DNA of 27,945 bases from an uncultured Bacillota bacterium (GCA_958448635.1 CAUDEQ010000021.1:1-27945); one strand, 5' to 3'; positions 7,817 through 16,054 are shown, numbered from the stretch's first letter. Made by a program: numbers and translations. Notes: a model not told the origin generated them from the letters alone.

Positions 7817-8764
7817 TTAATTGAATGTTATCACCGTACCTGTCTTTCCTTCAAGGGCCTCGACAGCCTTATCCAGCGATGTGATGATGGCCTTCTTGTT
7901 GGGATATGTCCTCACAAACTTCATCGCAGCCTCCACCTTAGGGAGCATGCTTCCTGCCGGAAAGTGTCCTTCCTCCACGTAGGTTGCCGCCTCATCCAGC
8001 GTCATTCCGGCAAGATCCTGCTGATCAGGCTTATTGAAGTTGATGGATACCTTTTCCACCTCAGTGAGTATCATCAGTATATCCGCATCCACCTGTTCTG
8101 CCAGAAGCTCTGCAGCATAGTCCTTGTCAATTACCGCTGCAACTCCTTCAAGTGTACCGTTGGGCTTTTCAACGACAGGTATGCCGCCGCCTCCGCAGGT
8201 TATCACAACGCAGCTGTCCCAAAGCTGCCTTACGGCATCGATCTCAACTATTCTCTTCGGAAGCGGCGATGCCACAACTCTCCTGTAGCCTCTTCCCGCA
8301 TCCTCCTTCATGGTATAGCCCTTCTCGGCCTCTAAAGCTCTTGCCTCTTCCTCTGAATAGAACGGGCCTATCGGCTTGGTAGGATTCTGGAATGCCGGGT
8401 CCTTTTCATCAACTATCATCTGAGTAGCCACGGTGACAACAGGAACATTCCTGTTGTCTCTGTTGAGGGCATACTTTAGACACTGTTGGATATGATACCC
8501 GATATACCCCTGAGACATGGCGCCGCATACGTCAAAAGGCATTGCAGGTGTAACATCCCTGGCAGCCTCGGAGGACATTACTATTCTCCCCACCTGAGGT
8601 CCGTTACCATGTACAACAGCTATTTCATAGCCCATACCGCTGATCTTGGCGATATGACTGCATGTGTTTTTTACAACATTGAGCTGGGCTTCTGCAGTTG
8701 CCGGTCCGCTGCCTGACTGCAGGGCATTTCCGCCCAGTGCGATAACTATTCTTTCTGCACTCAT
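7817..8764 (-). CDS. arcC: Carbamate kinase
   Basis: Cytoplasmic kinase (315 aa, normal length) that makes ATP from carbamoyl phosphate and ADP, the energy-yielding last step of the arginine deiminase pathway. Landmarks are the phosphate loop ALGGNALQ near the N-terminus, VVHGNGPQVG, CGGGGIPVVE, and the aspartates of VIDKDYAAELLAEQVDAD. It is the last gene of arcB-arcA-arcC, 30 bases after arcA, with a strong terminator behind it. Confidence 0.96.
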   Translation of the reverse strand: MSAERIVIALGGNALQSGSGPATAEAQLNVVKNTCSHIAKISGMGYEIAVVHGNGPQVGRIVMSSEAARDVTPAMPFDVCGAMSQGYIGYHIQQCLKYALNRDNRNVPVVTVATQMIVDEKDPAFQNPTKPIGPFYSEEEARALEAEKGYTMKEDAGRGYRRVVASPLPKRIVEIDAVRQLWDSCVVITCGGGGIPVVEKPNGTLEGVAAVIDKDYAAELLAEQVDADILMILTEVEKVSINFNKPDQQDLAGMTLDEAATYVEEGHFPAGSMLPKVEAAMKFVRTYPNKKAIITSLDKAVEALEGKTGTVITFN

Positions 8765-8794
8765 GATAATATTCTCCTAAAAAATTATTATACT

Positions 8795-10012
8795 TTAAAG
8801 ATCATCTCTGTTTACAGGACAGCTCATACATCTTGGGCCGCCTCGTCCTCTGGAAAGCTCAGAGCTTGGTATGGTCAGAACCTTGATTCCCTTTTTGTCC
8901 AGCAGATCGTTGGTAACATAGTTTCTCTCATATGTCACCACCACTCCCGGCGCTATGGCCAGAGTGTTGGAGCCGTCGTTCCACTGCTCTCTCTGAGCCG
9001 CCTGAGGGTCATTTCCTCCGCATCTTATGAGATCAACGGCAGGAAGCCCCAGCTCTATCTTCAGGATATTCTCAAGCTCATCCTGAATACTGGAGAAGTG
9101 GGCATTGCCTTCCTTATCGAGAGTGATCTCGTAAAGCTGCAGCGGACCTTCGATCTCAGGGTGTATCGTGAACTTGTCGTAGTCCACCATGGTGAACACC
9201 GTATCCAGATGCATGAAGGCTCTGCACTTAGGTATATCGAAAACAATTATCTTCTTGAATGAGGATTTGTTCAGAATGTTTCTGGCAAACCTTTCGATAC
9301 CTGCAACCGTGGTTCTCTGTGAAAGCCCTATCGCCACGATATCCTTTGACAGCACCAGCACATCGCCGCCCTCCATGGAGTAGGCATGGTCATAGTCGTA
9401 CCATATATGGCTTCCCTCAGGAGCGAAGTCCTTATTGTAATCGAACATATACTTCAGCAGCAGCGCTTCACGCCTTCTTGCCGTAGTACTCATATGATGG
9501 ATGTTTATGCCGTTTCCCACGCACGCTCCCGGATCTCGCGTAAAATACAGATTCGGCATTGGATCAGTATAGTACGGATATCCTGCCGCAATATAGTCGG
9601 CCAGCGAATCGGATTTCACCTTAAGCTCACTCTTTTTCACCCCTGATATCACCTTCTCCACCATGCTTCTCACATTCATGGACATGAGATATTCTTCAAG
9701 AACTTCTTTGACGTCATCCGAATATATATCGCTTTCATCTATGAATTTTCTTACGAATTCCTTTCTCACCTTGGGATCCTTCAATGCCTTGACGGTTTCA
9801 TCGACGTAATATATAACCTCGACATCGTTTTCTCTCAGAAGATCGGCGAATCTGTCATGCTCATTCTGAGCCACCTTCAGATACGGTATATCATCAAAGA
9901 GAAGTCTTTCAAAATTGTCAGGCACCAGACCTTCTATCTCGTTCCCAATCCTGTGGAGCAGAACTTTATTAAGCTTACCTATTTCTGAGTAATTATTGAT
10001 TCCGGGTTTCAT
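8795..10012 (-). CDS. arcA: Arginine deiminase
   Basis: Hydrolyses arginine to citrulline and ammonia (405 aa, usual length). The guanidino-group hydrolase motifs are all present: NLYFTRDPGA (154-163), MEGGD (213-217), HLDTVFT (268-274) and the C-terminal RGGPRCMSCP with nucleophile Cys395. The order on this strand is arcB-arcA-arcC. No ArcD arginine/ornithine antiporter lies in the cluster, so arginine must arrive by another route, perhaps from the neighbouring importer and deglycase. Confidence 0.97.
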   Translation of the reverse strand: MKPGINNYSEIGKLNKVLLHRIGNEIEGLVPDNFERLLFDDIPYLKVAQNEHDRFADLLRENDVEVIYYVDETVKALKDPKVRKEFVRKFIDESDIYSDDVKEVLEEYLMSMNVRSMVEKVISGVKKSELKVKSDSLADYIAAGYPYYTDPMPNLYFTRDPGACVGNGINIHHMSTTARRREALLLKYMFDYNKDFAPEGSHIWYDYDHAYSMEGGDVLVLSKDIVAIGLSQRTTVAGIERFARNILNKSSFKKIIVFDIPKCRAFMHLDTVFTMVDYDKFTIHPEIEGPLQLYEITLDKEGNAHFSSIQDELENILKIELGLPAVDLIRCGGNDPQAAQREQWNDGSNTLAIAPGVVVTYERNYVTNDLLDKKGIKVLTIPSSELSRGRGGPRCMSCPVNRDDL

Positions 10013-10067
10013 AATAACCCTCCTTTCCTATCTCAGATACATACCTTGCCCAGCTTTAATACCCCTG

Positions 10068-11063
10068 TTAAGCCAATGTGGCAACTACTACTGCCTTGAT
10101 AGTATGCAGTCTGTTCTCCGCTTCATCGAATACCTTGGAGTATCTGCTTCTGAACACTTCGTCGGTAACCTCACGGATATCGTATCCCAGCTCCTTCTGG
10201 CTCGCTGCCATAGTCGTCTCAAAGTCATGGAATGAAGGCAGGCAGTGCAGGAAGATCACGTCGTCGTTTTCCGTTGCCTTGAGCATATCCATATCAACTC
10301 TGTACGGTGTCAGCAGCTTTACTCTTTCAGGAATCTGATCCTCTTCTCCCATGGAAGCCCAGATATCCGTATAGATGACATCTGCTCCCTTGAGACATGA
10401 AGCATCTGAGCTTACCTCTATGGATGCACCTGTCTTGTCTGCCACTTCCTTTACTCTGGCAAGAACGTCCTTATCCACCTCGTCAACAAGCTCCTTAGGA
10501 CCGTATGCAACGTAGCTCATGCCCATTTTGGCGCAGCCGTACATCCATGCATATGACATGTTGTTTCTTACATCGCCTACGAATACTACCTTTACCCTCT
10601 TGAGAGGCTTGTCGATATGCTCCTCTATGGTGAGCATGTCAGCCAGTATCTGCGTCGGGTGGTCAACGTCCGTAAGGCCGTTCCAAACAGGAACTCCCGA
10701 ATACTTTGCCAGATCCTCCACAACAGACTGCTCGTATCCTCTGTACTCGATACCGTCGAAGAATCTTCCAAGAACCTTTGCAGTATCCTCCAGCGATTCC
10801 TTCTTGCCCATCTGCGAGCCCTTAGGATCCAGGTATGTTACGTGAGCGCCTTCATCGTGGCATGCCACTTCAAATGCGCATCTCGTTCTTGTCGATGTCT
10901 TTTCAAAAAGAAGACAGATGTTCTTTCCCGCCAGAAGTCCGCCGACAAAGCCGGCTCTCTTTTTGTTCTTCAGATCCTTTGCCAGATCCAGCATGTATCT
11001 GATTTCTTCCGGTGTGAAATCCATAAGTGTTAAAAAACTTCTTCCCTTTAAATTTACAGCCAT
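10068..11063 (-). CDS. arcB: Ornithine carbamoyltransferase (catabolic context)
   Basis: Converts citrulline and phosphate to ornithine and carbamoyl phosphate when run in the catabolic direction (331 aa). The carbamoyl-phosphate loop STRTR is at 57-61, the ornithine-side loop includes DPKGSQMGKKES (79-90), and the active-site Cys is in FLHCLPSFHD near residue 270. It is the first gene of the arc operon, 55 bases before arcA. The ribosome site is AAAGGAGAGG. Two ACTGGTA motifs lie just downstream of its predicted promoter, suggesting repression. Confidence 0.95.
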   Translation of the reverse strand: MAVNLKGRSFLTLMDFTPEEIRYMLDLAKDLKNKKRAGFVGGLLAGKNICLLFEKTSTRTRCAFEVACHDEGAHVTYLDPKGSQMGKKESLEDTAKVLGRFFDGIEYRGYEQSVVEDLAKYSGVPVWNGLTDVDHPTQILADMLTIEEHIDKPLKRVKVVFVGDVRNNMSYAWMYGCAKMGMSYVAYGPKELVDEVDKDVLARVKEVADKTGASIEVSSDASCLKGADVIYTDIWASMGEEDQIPERVKLLTPYRVDMDMLKATENDDVIFLHCLPSFHDFETTMAASQKELGYDIREVTDEVFRSRYSKVFDEAENRLHTIKAVVVATLA

Positions 11064-11164
11064 TTTTTCCTCTCCTTTTCATTATCTCATTTATTTTTTC
11101 ATGTGTTATTTGTCCATATCGTCTTTACAATTGAATCATACTATATATTTCCATCAATCAAAAG

Positions 11165-11171
11165 TACCAGT
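11165..11171 (-). promoter_or_regulatory. Second candidate operator ACTGGTA in the arc leader
   Basis: Direct repeat of the preceding site, 24 bases further into the leader and in the same orientation. Direct ATACCA-type repeats are the known binding mode of the MocR member GabR. Confidence 0.45.
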
Positions 11172-11188
11172 ATTTCTATTTTTTAGCA

Positions 11189-11195
11189 TACCAGT
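11189..11195 (-). promoter_or_regulatory. Candidate operator ACTGGTA near the arc transcription start
   Basis: ACTGGTATG begins a few bases after the -10 box, where a bound protein would block initiation. The 10-mer around it is shared with the frlB promoter. Confidence 0.5.
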
Positions 11196-11200
11196 TATTT

Positions 11201-11229
11201 ATTTTAAACATTTATTAGATTAACATCAA
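11201..11229 (-). promoter_or_regulatory. Promoter of the arc operon
   Basis: Minus-strand -35 TTGATG (11224-11229) and -10 TAAAAT (11201-11206) with a 17-base spacer, in the 183-bp gap between mocR and arcB. The transcript would start about 140 bases before arcB. Confidence 0.65.
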
Positions 11230-11246
11230 TATTTTTTCTGAATTTT

Positions 11247-12701
11247 CTAGTGTGATTGTATGATTATTTTACTGAATTTCTCTATTCCTCTCTCTATCTG
11301 TTCACACGTAGGATACGAGTAATTCAGCCTTACATGGTCGCTCCCTCTGCGGTTTTCAGGATAGAATACATAGCCCGGTATGAAGGTTATTCCCTCCTTC
11401 TGAGCATCGCTCAGAAGCCTTCTTACATCTATGCCCTTGGGGAGCCTTACCCACATATATACGCCTCCCTCAGGGCTTCGGCAGCTGATTCCGGTTTCCG
11501 CTGCAGTCCTCTGCAGAAGATCATACATCAGATCCCTCTTCTCCCTGCATATCCTCCTGAATCCGTCCAGCCTTTCGTAAAACGTGCCCTGCTTCATGTA
11601 TTCCACCAGCAGCATCTGTGGCACCCAGTCCAGCGAAACGATCTTCATGGACACCAGCTCGCTGAGCCTGCGTGTAACGTCTGCGTCGGCTATGACTACG
11701 GAGATCCCTGCCCCCGGCATCATGGTAAGCGAAAAGGAATACATATATATAACATTATGCCCTGTATCCATGGATTTTATCGAAGGAATGGCGCCTTCGC
11801 CGTAATACAGCTCGGAGCATTCGTCCTCTTCGATGATGGGCACCCTGTATTTATACGACAGCTCCAACAGCTTTTTTCTCCTCTCAAGAGGCAGCATAGC
11901 TCCTGTAGGATTGTTGAAGCTTGAATCCACATAGATGAAGGCAGGCTTTTCCTTCTCTATCAGCGCCGCCAGATTCTCACATATCATGCCATGCTCATCC
12001 ATGGGCACCGTGACGAGACTTCCTCCGGCAAACCTGATGGCTCTGAAGATATCCGGCGATAATGCTTCCGGCACGATAACCCTGCTTCCCGGAGAAAGCA
12101 TGAGAGTCATTATAAAGTCAAAGGCCTGATTGTTTCCGGTAAAGATCTGTATGTTGGCAGGCTTCGTTATTATTCCCTTTGTGCTGAGAAAATTGGCCAC
12201 CTCCTTCCTCAGCTCGGGATCGCCTTGATACGGCGTATAGAAATACGCCCTGTCTTTTCTCTCCGTCAGTATCCTCTCGAATACGGAGGCAGTTTCCTCC
12301 GGAGGGTAAAGCTCTCTGGCAGCTACGCCTCCGCCAAAGGAGATTATGCCCTTTTCATATGATTTATTGAACAGCTCGTCGAAATCGCCGTCGAAGCTTA
12401 TGTACTCTTCCTTTATGAGCGCTTCCCAGTTTACAGGCTTCTTCACCATGCCGTAAAACATGCTCCCGTAATTAACGTGGTATGCCTGACCCTGATATGC
12501 ACTGATGAGACCTTCATCCTTCAGCTCGGCATATGCTCTTATCACAGTACTTCTGTGCACCTTCAGATTGGCTGCCAGAACTCTTTCAGAAGGTAGACGG
12601 CTGCCGTTGACCAGCCTTCCGTCAAATATCATATTCTTTATCTGATTCGATATCTGAAGATACAGAGGCGTTCTGCCCTCTCTGTCTACGGTGATGTTCA
12701 T
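11247..12701 (-). CDS. MocR-type regulator (GntR helix plus aminotransferase-like domain) lacking the PLP lysine
   Basis: A fusion of an N-terminal GntR winged helix (about 1-75, SRLPSERVLAANLKVHRSTVIRAY) and a class-I aminotransferase fold (about 110-484), as in GabR and PdxR (484 aa). The start is the ATG at 12701, which overlaps the rlmL stop as ATGA and has GGAG upstream. In canonical members the cofactor lysine sits in FSKTLxPG; here the segment is YSFSLTMMPG with Leu325. The preceding I-I-E-D-D-Y segment reads IIEEDECSEL, keeping one Asp but losing the Tyr. Arg458 (VRLNYS), expected to hold a carboxylate, is retained. It may bind PLP or a ligand without a Schiff base. It lies directly upstream of the arc operon, its most likely target. 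Confidence 0.88.
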   Translation of the reverse strand: MNITVDREGRTPLYLQISNQIKNMIFDGRLVNGSRLPSERVLAANLKVHRSTVIRAYAELKDEGLISAYQGQAYHVNYGSMFYGMVKKPVNWEALIKEEYISFDGDFDELFNKSYEKGIISFGGGVAARELYPPEETASVFERILTERKDRAYFYTPYQGDPELRKEVANFLSTKGIITKPANIQIFTGNNQAFDFIMTLMLSPGSRVIVPEALSPDIFRAIRFAGGSLVTVPMDEHGMICENLAALIEKEKPAFIYVDSSFNNPTGAMLPLERRKKLLELSYKYRVPIIEEDECSELYYGEGAIPSIKSMDTGHNVIYMYSFSLTMMPGAGISVVIADADVTRRLSELVSMKIVSLDWVPQMLLVEYMKQGTFYERLDGFRRICREKRDLMYDLLQRTAAETGISCRSPEGGVYMWVRLPKGIDVRRLLSDAQKEGITFIPGYVFYPENRRGSDHVRLNYSYPTCEQIERGIEKFSKIIIQSH

Positions 12702-13825
12702 CTCTTTTCTCCGTGAAATTGATAGTAACATGTTTCAAGGCGTCCGTTATACAGCTTTCTGCGTCTGTCCGCCTCACGTCCCATTATCTTTTCTTCAGCG
12801 TCCTTGTCAGTCGTGATGACAAACAGCGACCAGTCGGGGTTTTCCCTGAAAAATCTGCCGAAGCCATCATATATCTTCTTTATCTCCTTCTCCTCACCTA
12901 TACGCTCTCCGTAAGGAGGATTTGTGATTATTATTCCGTTTTCACCTACAGGCTTCAACTTAGATGCATCCACCTCTTTGAATGTTATGCTGTCGTCCAC
13001 CCCGGCTTCCGCCGCATTTTCACGTGCCGCTGCCACAGCCTTTTTGTTTATGTCAAATCCGTATATGCTCAGCTCCGTGTCGTAATCCATGGCCTCGAAG
13101 GCAGCCTTCTTTTCTTCCTTCCATATGCTTTCGTCTATGAATTCCCACTGCTGACATGCAAAGGCTCTGTTGAGACCGGGTGCTATGTTCCTTGCTATCA
13201 TGGCAGCCTCTATGGGAATGGTCCCCGAACCGCAGCACGGGTCCACAAGTATCCTTTCCTTTTTCCAGAAGGAAAGCTGAACCATGGCGGCCGCCAGAGT
13301 CTCCTTGATGGGTGCAGCCACATCACATATGCGGTATCCCCTTTTATGAAGACCTGTTCCCGAGGTATCCACTGTGAGTGTGACCCTGTCCTTGAGTATC
13401 GTGACCTTCACGGTATATTCAGCTCCTGTCTCCCGGAACACTTCCAGCCCGTAGAATTCCCTAAGTCTCTCCACGATGGCCTTTTTCACGGTTTTCTGAC
13501 ATGCGGGAACGCTGTGGAGCTTTGATTTTACCGACGTGCCGTTGACGGTAAATTTTCCGTCGGGAGGTATAAGCTCCTCCCACGGCAGCGCCTTTGTCTG
13601 CTGGAATAGTTCTTCGAATTCGGATGCGTCGAACTCCGCCATTCTCAGCAGCACCCTGTCGGCGCTTCTCAGCCACAGATTTGACCTGACTATGGCTCTT
13701 TCATCGCCCATAAAGGTAACCTTGCCGTCCTCCGTCTTCAGTATTTTATAGCCGAGAGCGTCTATCTCTCGCTTCACCACAGCTTCAAGACCAAAGGTGG
13801 CCGTTGCTATCAATTCAAGTTTCAT
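12698..13825 (-). CDS. rlmL: THUMP-domain 23S rRNA guanine-N2 methyltransferase (RlmL/YpsC family)
   Basis: SAM-dependent RNA methyltransferase (375 aa) of the family that modifies a guanine in large-subunit rRNA. The N-terminal ferredoxin-like and THUMP region (about 1-155) precedes a Rossmann-like catalytic domain with SAM loop DPCCGSGT (195-202) and catalytic NPPY (302-305). Length matches B. subtilis YpsC, not the longer E. coli RlmKL fusion. The start overlaps the mreB stop codon and the stop overlaps the mocR start, both as ATGA. Confidence 0.9.
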   Translation of the reverse strand: MKLELIATATFGLEAVVKREIDALGYKILKTEDGKVTFMGDERAIVRSNLWLRSADRVLLRMAEFDASEFEELFQQTKALPWEELIPPDGKFTVNGTSVKSKLHSVPACQKTVKKAIVERLREFYGLEVFRETGAEYTVKVTILKDRVTLTVDTSGTGLHKRGYRICDVAAPIKETLAAAMVQLSFWKKERILVDPCCGSGTIPIEAAMIARNIAPGLNRAFACQQWEFIDESIWKEEKKAAFEAMDYDTELSIYGFDINKKAVAAARENAAEAGVDDSITFKEVDASKLKPVGENGIIITNPPYGERIGEEKEIKKIYDGFGRFFRENPDWSLFVITTDKDAEEKIMGREADRRRKLYNGRLETCYYQFHGEKR

Positions 13826-14844
13826 ATATAAGTTTCTCTCCTGTTCAAACTGTTTCTGCTGATTATATCTATATATTTAAGGGATTCTCCCGTCCCCTTT
13901 GCCACGCAGAAGTCCGCCTCTTCCGCCACTGTCGTCATGATTCCCGTTCTCTCCTCTATTCTCCTGGCAAGGCCTCTCAGATATGCGCCTCCGCCTGTGA
14001 CGATTATACCTGATTCGCCCACATCAGCAGCCAGCTCCGGCGGCGTCTTTTCCAGAACGCTGTGAACTGCTTCGCATATCACATCGAGGGGCTCTTCGAG
14101 AGCGCAAAGAATCTCCTCCGACGAGACCTCAACCGTTCTGGGAAGGCCCGACACCAGATCGCGCCCTTTGCATAACGTCGTGAGACTCTTCTCATCAGGA
14201 TGGGCTGCTCCTATCTGGCACTTGAGCTTTTCCGCCATACGCTCTCCTATATAGAGATTATGCTCCTTCCTCATGTATTTCACTATGTGATCGTCAAACT
14301 TATCGCCTGCGATTTTGACGGATGTGCTGGTAACTATTCCTCCCATGGAGATCACTGCGATGTCGGTGGTTCCTCCTCCTATGTCTATCACCATAATGCC
14401 TTCAGGCGCCGTTATATCTATGCCTGCGCCGATGGCAGCCGCCACCGGTTCTTCTATGAGATACACAGCTCGGCCTCCCGCCTGCAGCGCAGCCTCCTTG
14501 ACGGCTCGCTTTTCCACCTCAGTCACTCCGCTGGGAACGCACACCACAAGTCTGGGCTTCAGAAACCTGCTGCCGCCGCATGTCTTCCTGATAAAATACT
14601 GCAGCATCTTTTCCGTCACATCGTAATCCGAGATAACGCCTTCCCTCAGCGGTCTTACTGCAGATATATTCCCCGGAGTCCTCCCTATCATCCTTCTGGC
14701 TTCGCTGCCTACTGCCAGAATCTCATTGGTGTCCCTGTTGATCGCCACCACAGACGGCTCCTGCAGCACTATGCCCTTGCCCTCAACGTAAATCAGAACA
14801 TTCGCAGTTCCCAGATCTATGCCAACTTCTTCGGTAAAACTCAT
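13822..14844 (-). CDS. mreB: MreB/Mbl-type actin-like cell-shape protein
   Basis: Bacterial actin (340 aa from the ATG at 14844) that forms membrane-bound filaments guiding wall synthesis. ATP-binding motifs are GIDLGTANVLIY at the N-terminus, DIGGGTTDIAV in the middle and IIVTGGGAYLRGL near the end. It diverges from spoIIID, whereas in Bacillus mbl lies just behind spoIIID on the same strand. The ATG gives the normal MreB N-terminus but has no ribosome site of its own. A 7-codon ORF with an ideal site ends two bases upstream. A TTG at 14865, closer to the GGAG, would add seven residues. Its stop overlaps the rlmL start. Confidence 0.92.
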   Translation of the reverse strand: MSFTEEVGIDLGTANVLIYVEGKGIVLQEPSVVAINRDTNEILAVGSEARRMIGRTPGNISAVRPLREGVISDYDVTEKMLQYFIRKTCGGSRFLKPRLVVCVPSGVTEVEKRAVKEAALQAGGRAVYLIEEPVAAAIGAGIDITAPEGIMVIDIGGGTTDIAVISMGGIVTSTSVKIAGDKFDDHIVKYMRKEHNLYIGERMAEKLKCQIGAAHPDEKSLTTLCKGRDLVSGLPRTVEVSSEEILCALEEPLDVICEAVHSVLEKTPPELAADVGESGIIVTGGGAYLRGLARRIEERTGIMTTVAEEADFCVAKGTGESLKYIDIISRNSLNRRETYI

Positions 14845-14845
14845 C

Positions 14846-14869
14846 TTACATATCAGTGATGACAAACAT
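14846..14869 (-). CDS. Possible 7-codon leader ORF before mreB
   Basis: ATG at 14867-14869 follows GGAG by six bases, an ideal spacing, encodes MFVITDM and stops at TAA two bases before the mreB ATG. Ribosomes finishing here could restart on mreB. The alternative is that the same GGAG serves the TTG start at 14865 and this ORF is not used. Confidence 0.35.
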   Translation of the reverse strand: MFVITDM

Positions 14870-15025
14870 CACCTTCTCCTTTCATTTTAACAAGTTTCTT
14901 TTAGTTTTACCACAGCCAATAAAATTTACACCGAAAATCTAAATGGAGTATATTTTTTTGACGCTGTTCATATATTGTTCTAACTGATAAAGTTAATCTA
15001 ATATGAGGTGGTGAACTGTCACATT

Positions 15026-15307
15026 ATGAAAGATTATATAGAGGAACGAGTTCTTGAGCTTGCCCATTATATCATCGAGACCGGAGCAACCGTGAGAAGC
15101 ACTGCGGCCAAATTCAGAGTCTCAAAATCCACGGTACATAAGGATATAACCGAGCGGCTCCAGGAGCTGAACCCCGCTCTTGCGGCTGAAGTCAAGGAAG
15201 TCCTTGACAACAATAAGGCCGAACGTCACATCAGAGGCGGTCTCGCTACCAAGGAAAAATACCTTCATATCACCAAAAATCAGAACACATACCGCGATTC
15301 CCTCTAA
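15026..15307 (+). CDS. spoIIID: SpoIIID, mother-cell sporulation regulator
   Basis: Small DNA-binding protein (93 aa, the same length as in B. subtilis) that switches mother-cell gene expression between the SigE and SigK stages. The helix-turn-helix reads AAKFRVSKSTVHKDITERL (28-46), followed by the family block NPALAAEVKEVLDNNKAERHIRGG. The ATG at 15026 gives the standard N-terminus MKDYIEER; the GAGGTGGTG ribosome site is rather distant, and a GTG at 15011 is a less likely start. It is the only plus-strand gene in the window. Its presence implies the organism forms endospores. Confidence 0.95.
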   Translation: MKDYIEERVLELAHYIIETGATVRSTAAKFRVSKSTVHKDITERLQELNPALAAEVKEVLDNNKAERHIRGGLATKEKYLHITKNQNTYRDSL

Positions 15308-15320
15308 AACCAGGCATAGC

Positions 15321-15347
15321 TCTGCAGGCTGTCTTACAGCCTGCAGG
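15321..15347. terminator. Perfect hairpin between the convergent spoIIID and comEA genes
   Basis: An 11-bp perfect stem CTGCAGGCTGT with a three-base loop (15322-15346) sits 14 bases after spoIIID and 20 before the comEA end. There is no long T-run on either side, so it may act as a transcript end or block rather than a classic terminator. Confidence 0.6.
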
Positions 15348-15368
15348 CTTCATGTTCCCATATCGCCT

Positions 15369-16004
15369 CTATGTTCTTATATCGTCCTTAAATTTTTCAA
15401 AGGTCTTGTCACCTATCCCTGACACCTCCTTGATATCCTCTATGCTTCTGAATCTGCCGTTTTCTTCCCTGTACTCGATTATCTTCTGCGCCGTTACGGG
15501 GCCTATGCCATCCAGAAGCTGAAGCTCTTCGCTTCCAGCAGTATTTATATTTATCCTTTCATCGTGATATCCCGTCACCGTCATCTCATCGCCGGGCTCT
15601 CCGTACAAGCCTTCGCCTTCCCTTGAAGGAATGAGTATCTTTTCTCCGTCCTCCACAAAGGCCGCCCTGTTTATCTCCGTAAGGTCGGCATTTTCCGTAA
15701 CACCTCCTGCTGCCATGATGGCATCATCCACACGGCTTCCCTCCTTAAGCTGGGCAACCATGGGATTGTTGACCTCGCCGCCTATGTCCACAAGTATGAC
15801 AGCGCTCGTCGTTTCCTCCTCAGCCACCACAGGCTTCTCTACTGCAGCTCTTTTATCTTCTTCCTCTCCTCCGGCGACAAAAACAAAAAAAGCCGCAGTA
15901 ACAAGCACGGCTGCTGCGGCTACCTTAATGAGCATATCCCTGTTTTCATCTATGAAGCTCCTTAGCTTCTCGTTTCTGTAAATATCAATCAGTTTTTCTC
16001 TCAT
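15369..16004 (-). CDS. comEA: ComEA-like DNA-binding membrane protein
   Basis: Protein of 211 aa with a cytoplasmic tail, one membrane helix (about 26-44, LIKVAAAAVLVTAAFFVFVAG), an acidic spacer, an SLBB domain (about 68-125, ILVDIGGEVNNPMV) and a C-terminal double helix-hairpin-helix (ININTAGSEELQLLDGIGPVTAQKIIEYREENG). This is the layout of ComEA, which binds incoming DNA during transformation. No comEB or comEC gene follows, because the next gene is the convergent spoIIID. It has a good promoter of its own and ribosome site AAGGGGG. DNA uptake is inferred, not shown. Confidence 0.88.
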   Translation of the reverse strand: MREKLIDIYRNEKLRSFIDENRDMLIKVAAAAVLVTAAFFVFVAGGEEEDKRAAVEKPVVAEEETTSAVILVDIGGEVNNPMVAQLKEGSRVDDAIMAAGGVTENADLTEINRAAFVEDGEKILIPSREGEGLYGEPGDEMTVTGYHDERININTAGSEELQLLDGIGPVTAQKIIEYREENGRFRSIEDIKEVSGIGDKTFEKFKDDIRT

Positions 16005-16025
16005 TCCAAATACCCCCTTGTATAA

Positions 16026-16054
16026 ATTTTACATTTATTGGAAGTATTTGTCAA
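16026..16054 (-). promoter_or_regulatory. SigmaA promoter of comEA
   Basis: Minus-strand TTGACA (16049-16054) and TAAAAT (16026-16031), 17 bases apart, in the 64-bp gap after the preceding gene. The transcript would start close to the comEA ribosome site. Confidence 0.8.

Noticed and set aside
15321..15347. Classic Rho-independent terminator of spoIIID
   Set aside because: The stem is perfect but no T-run follows on either strand, so it is listed only as a probable transcript-end hairpin.
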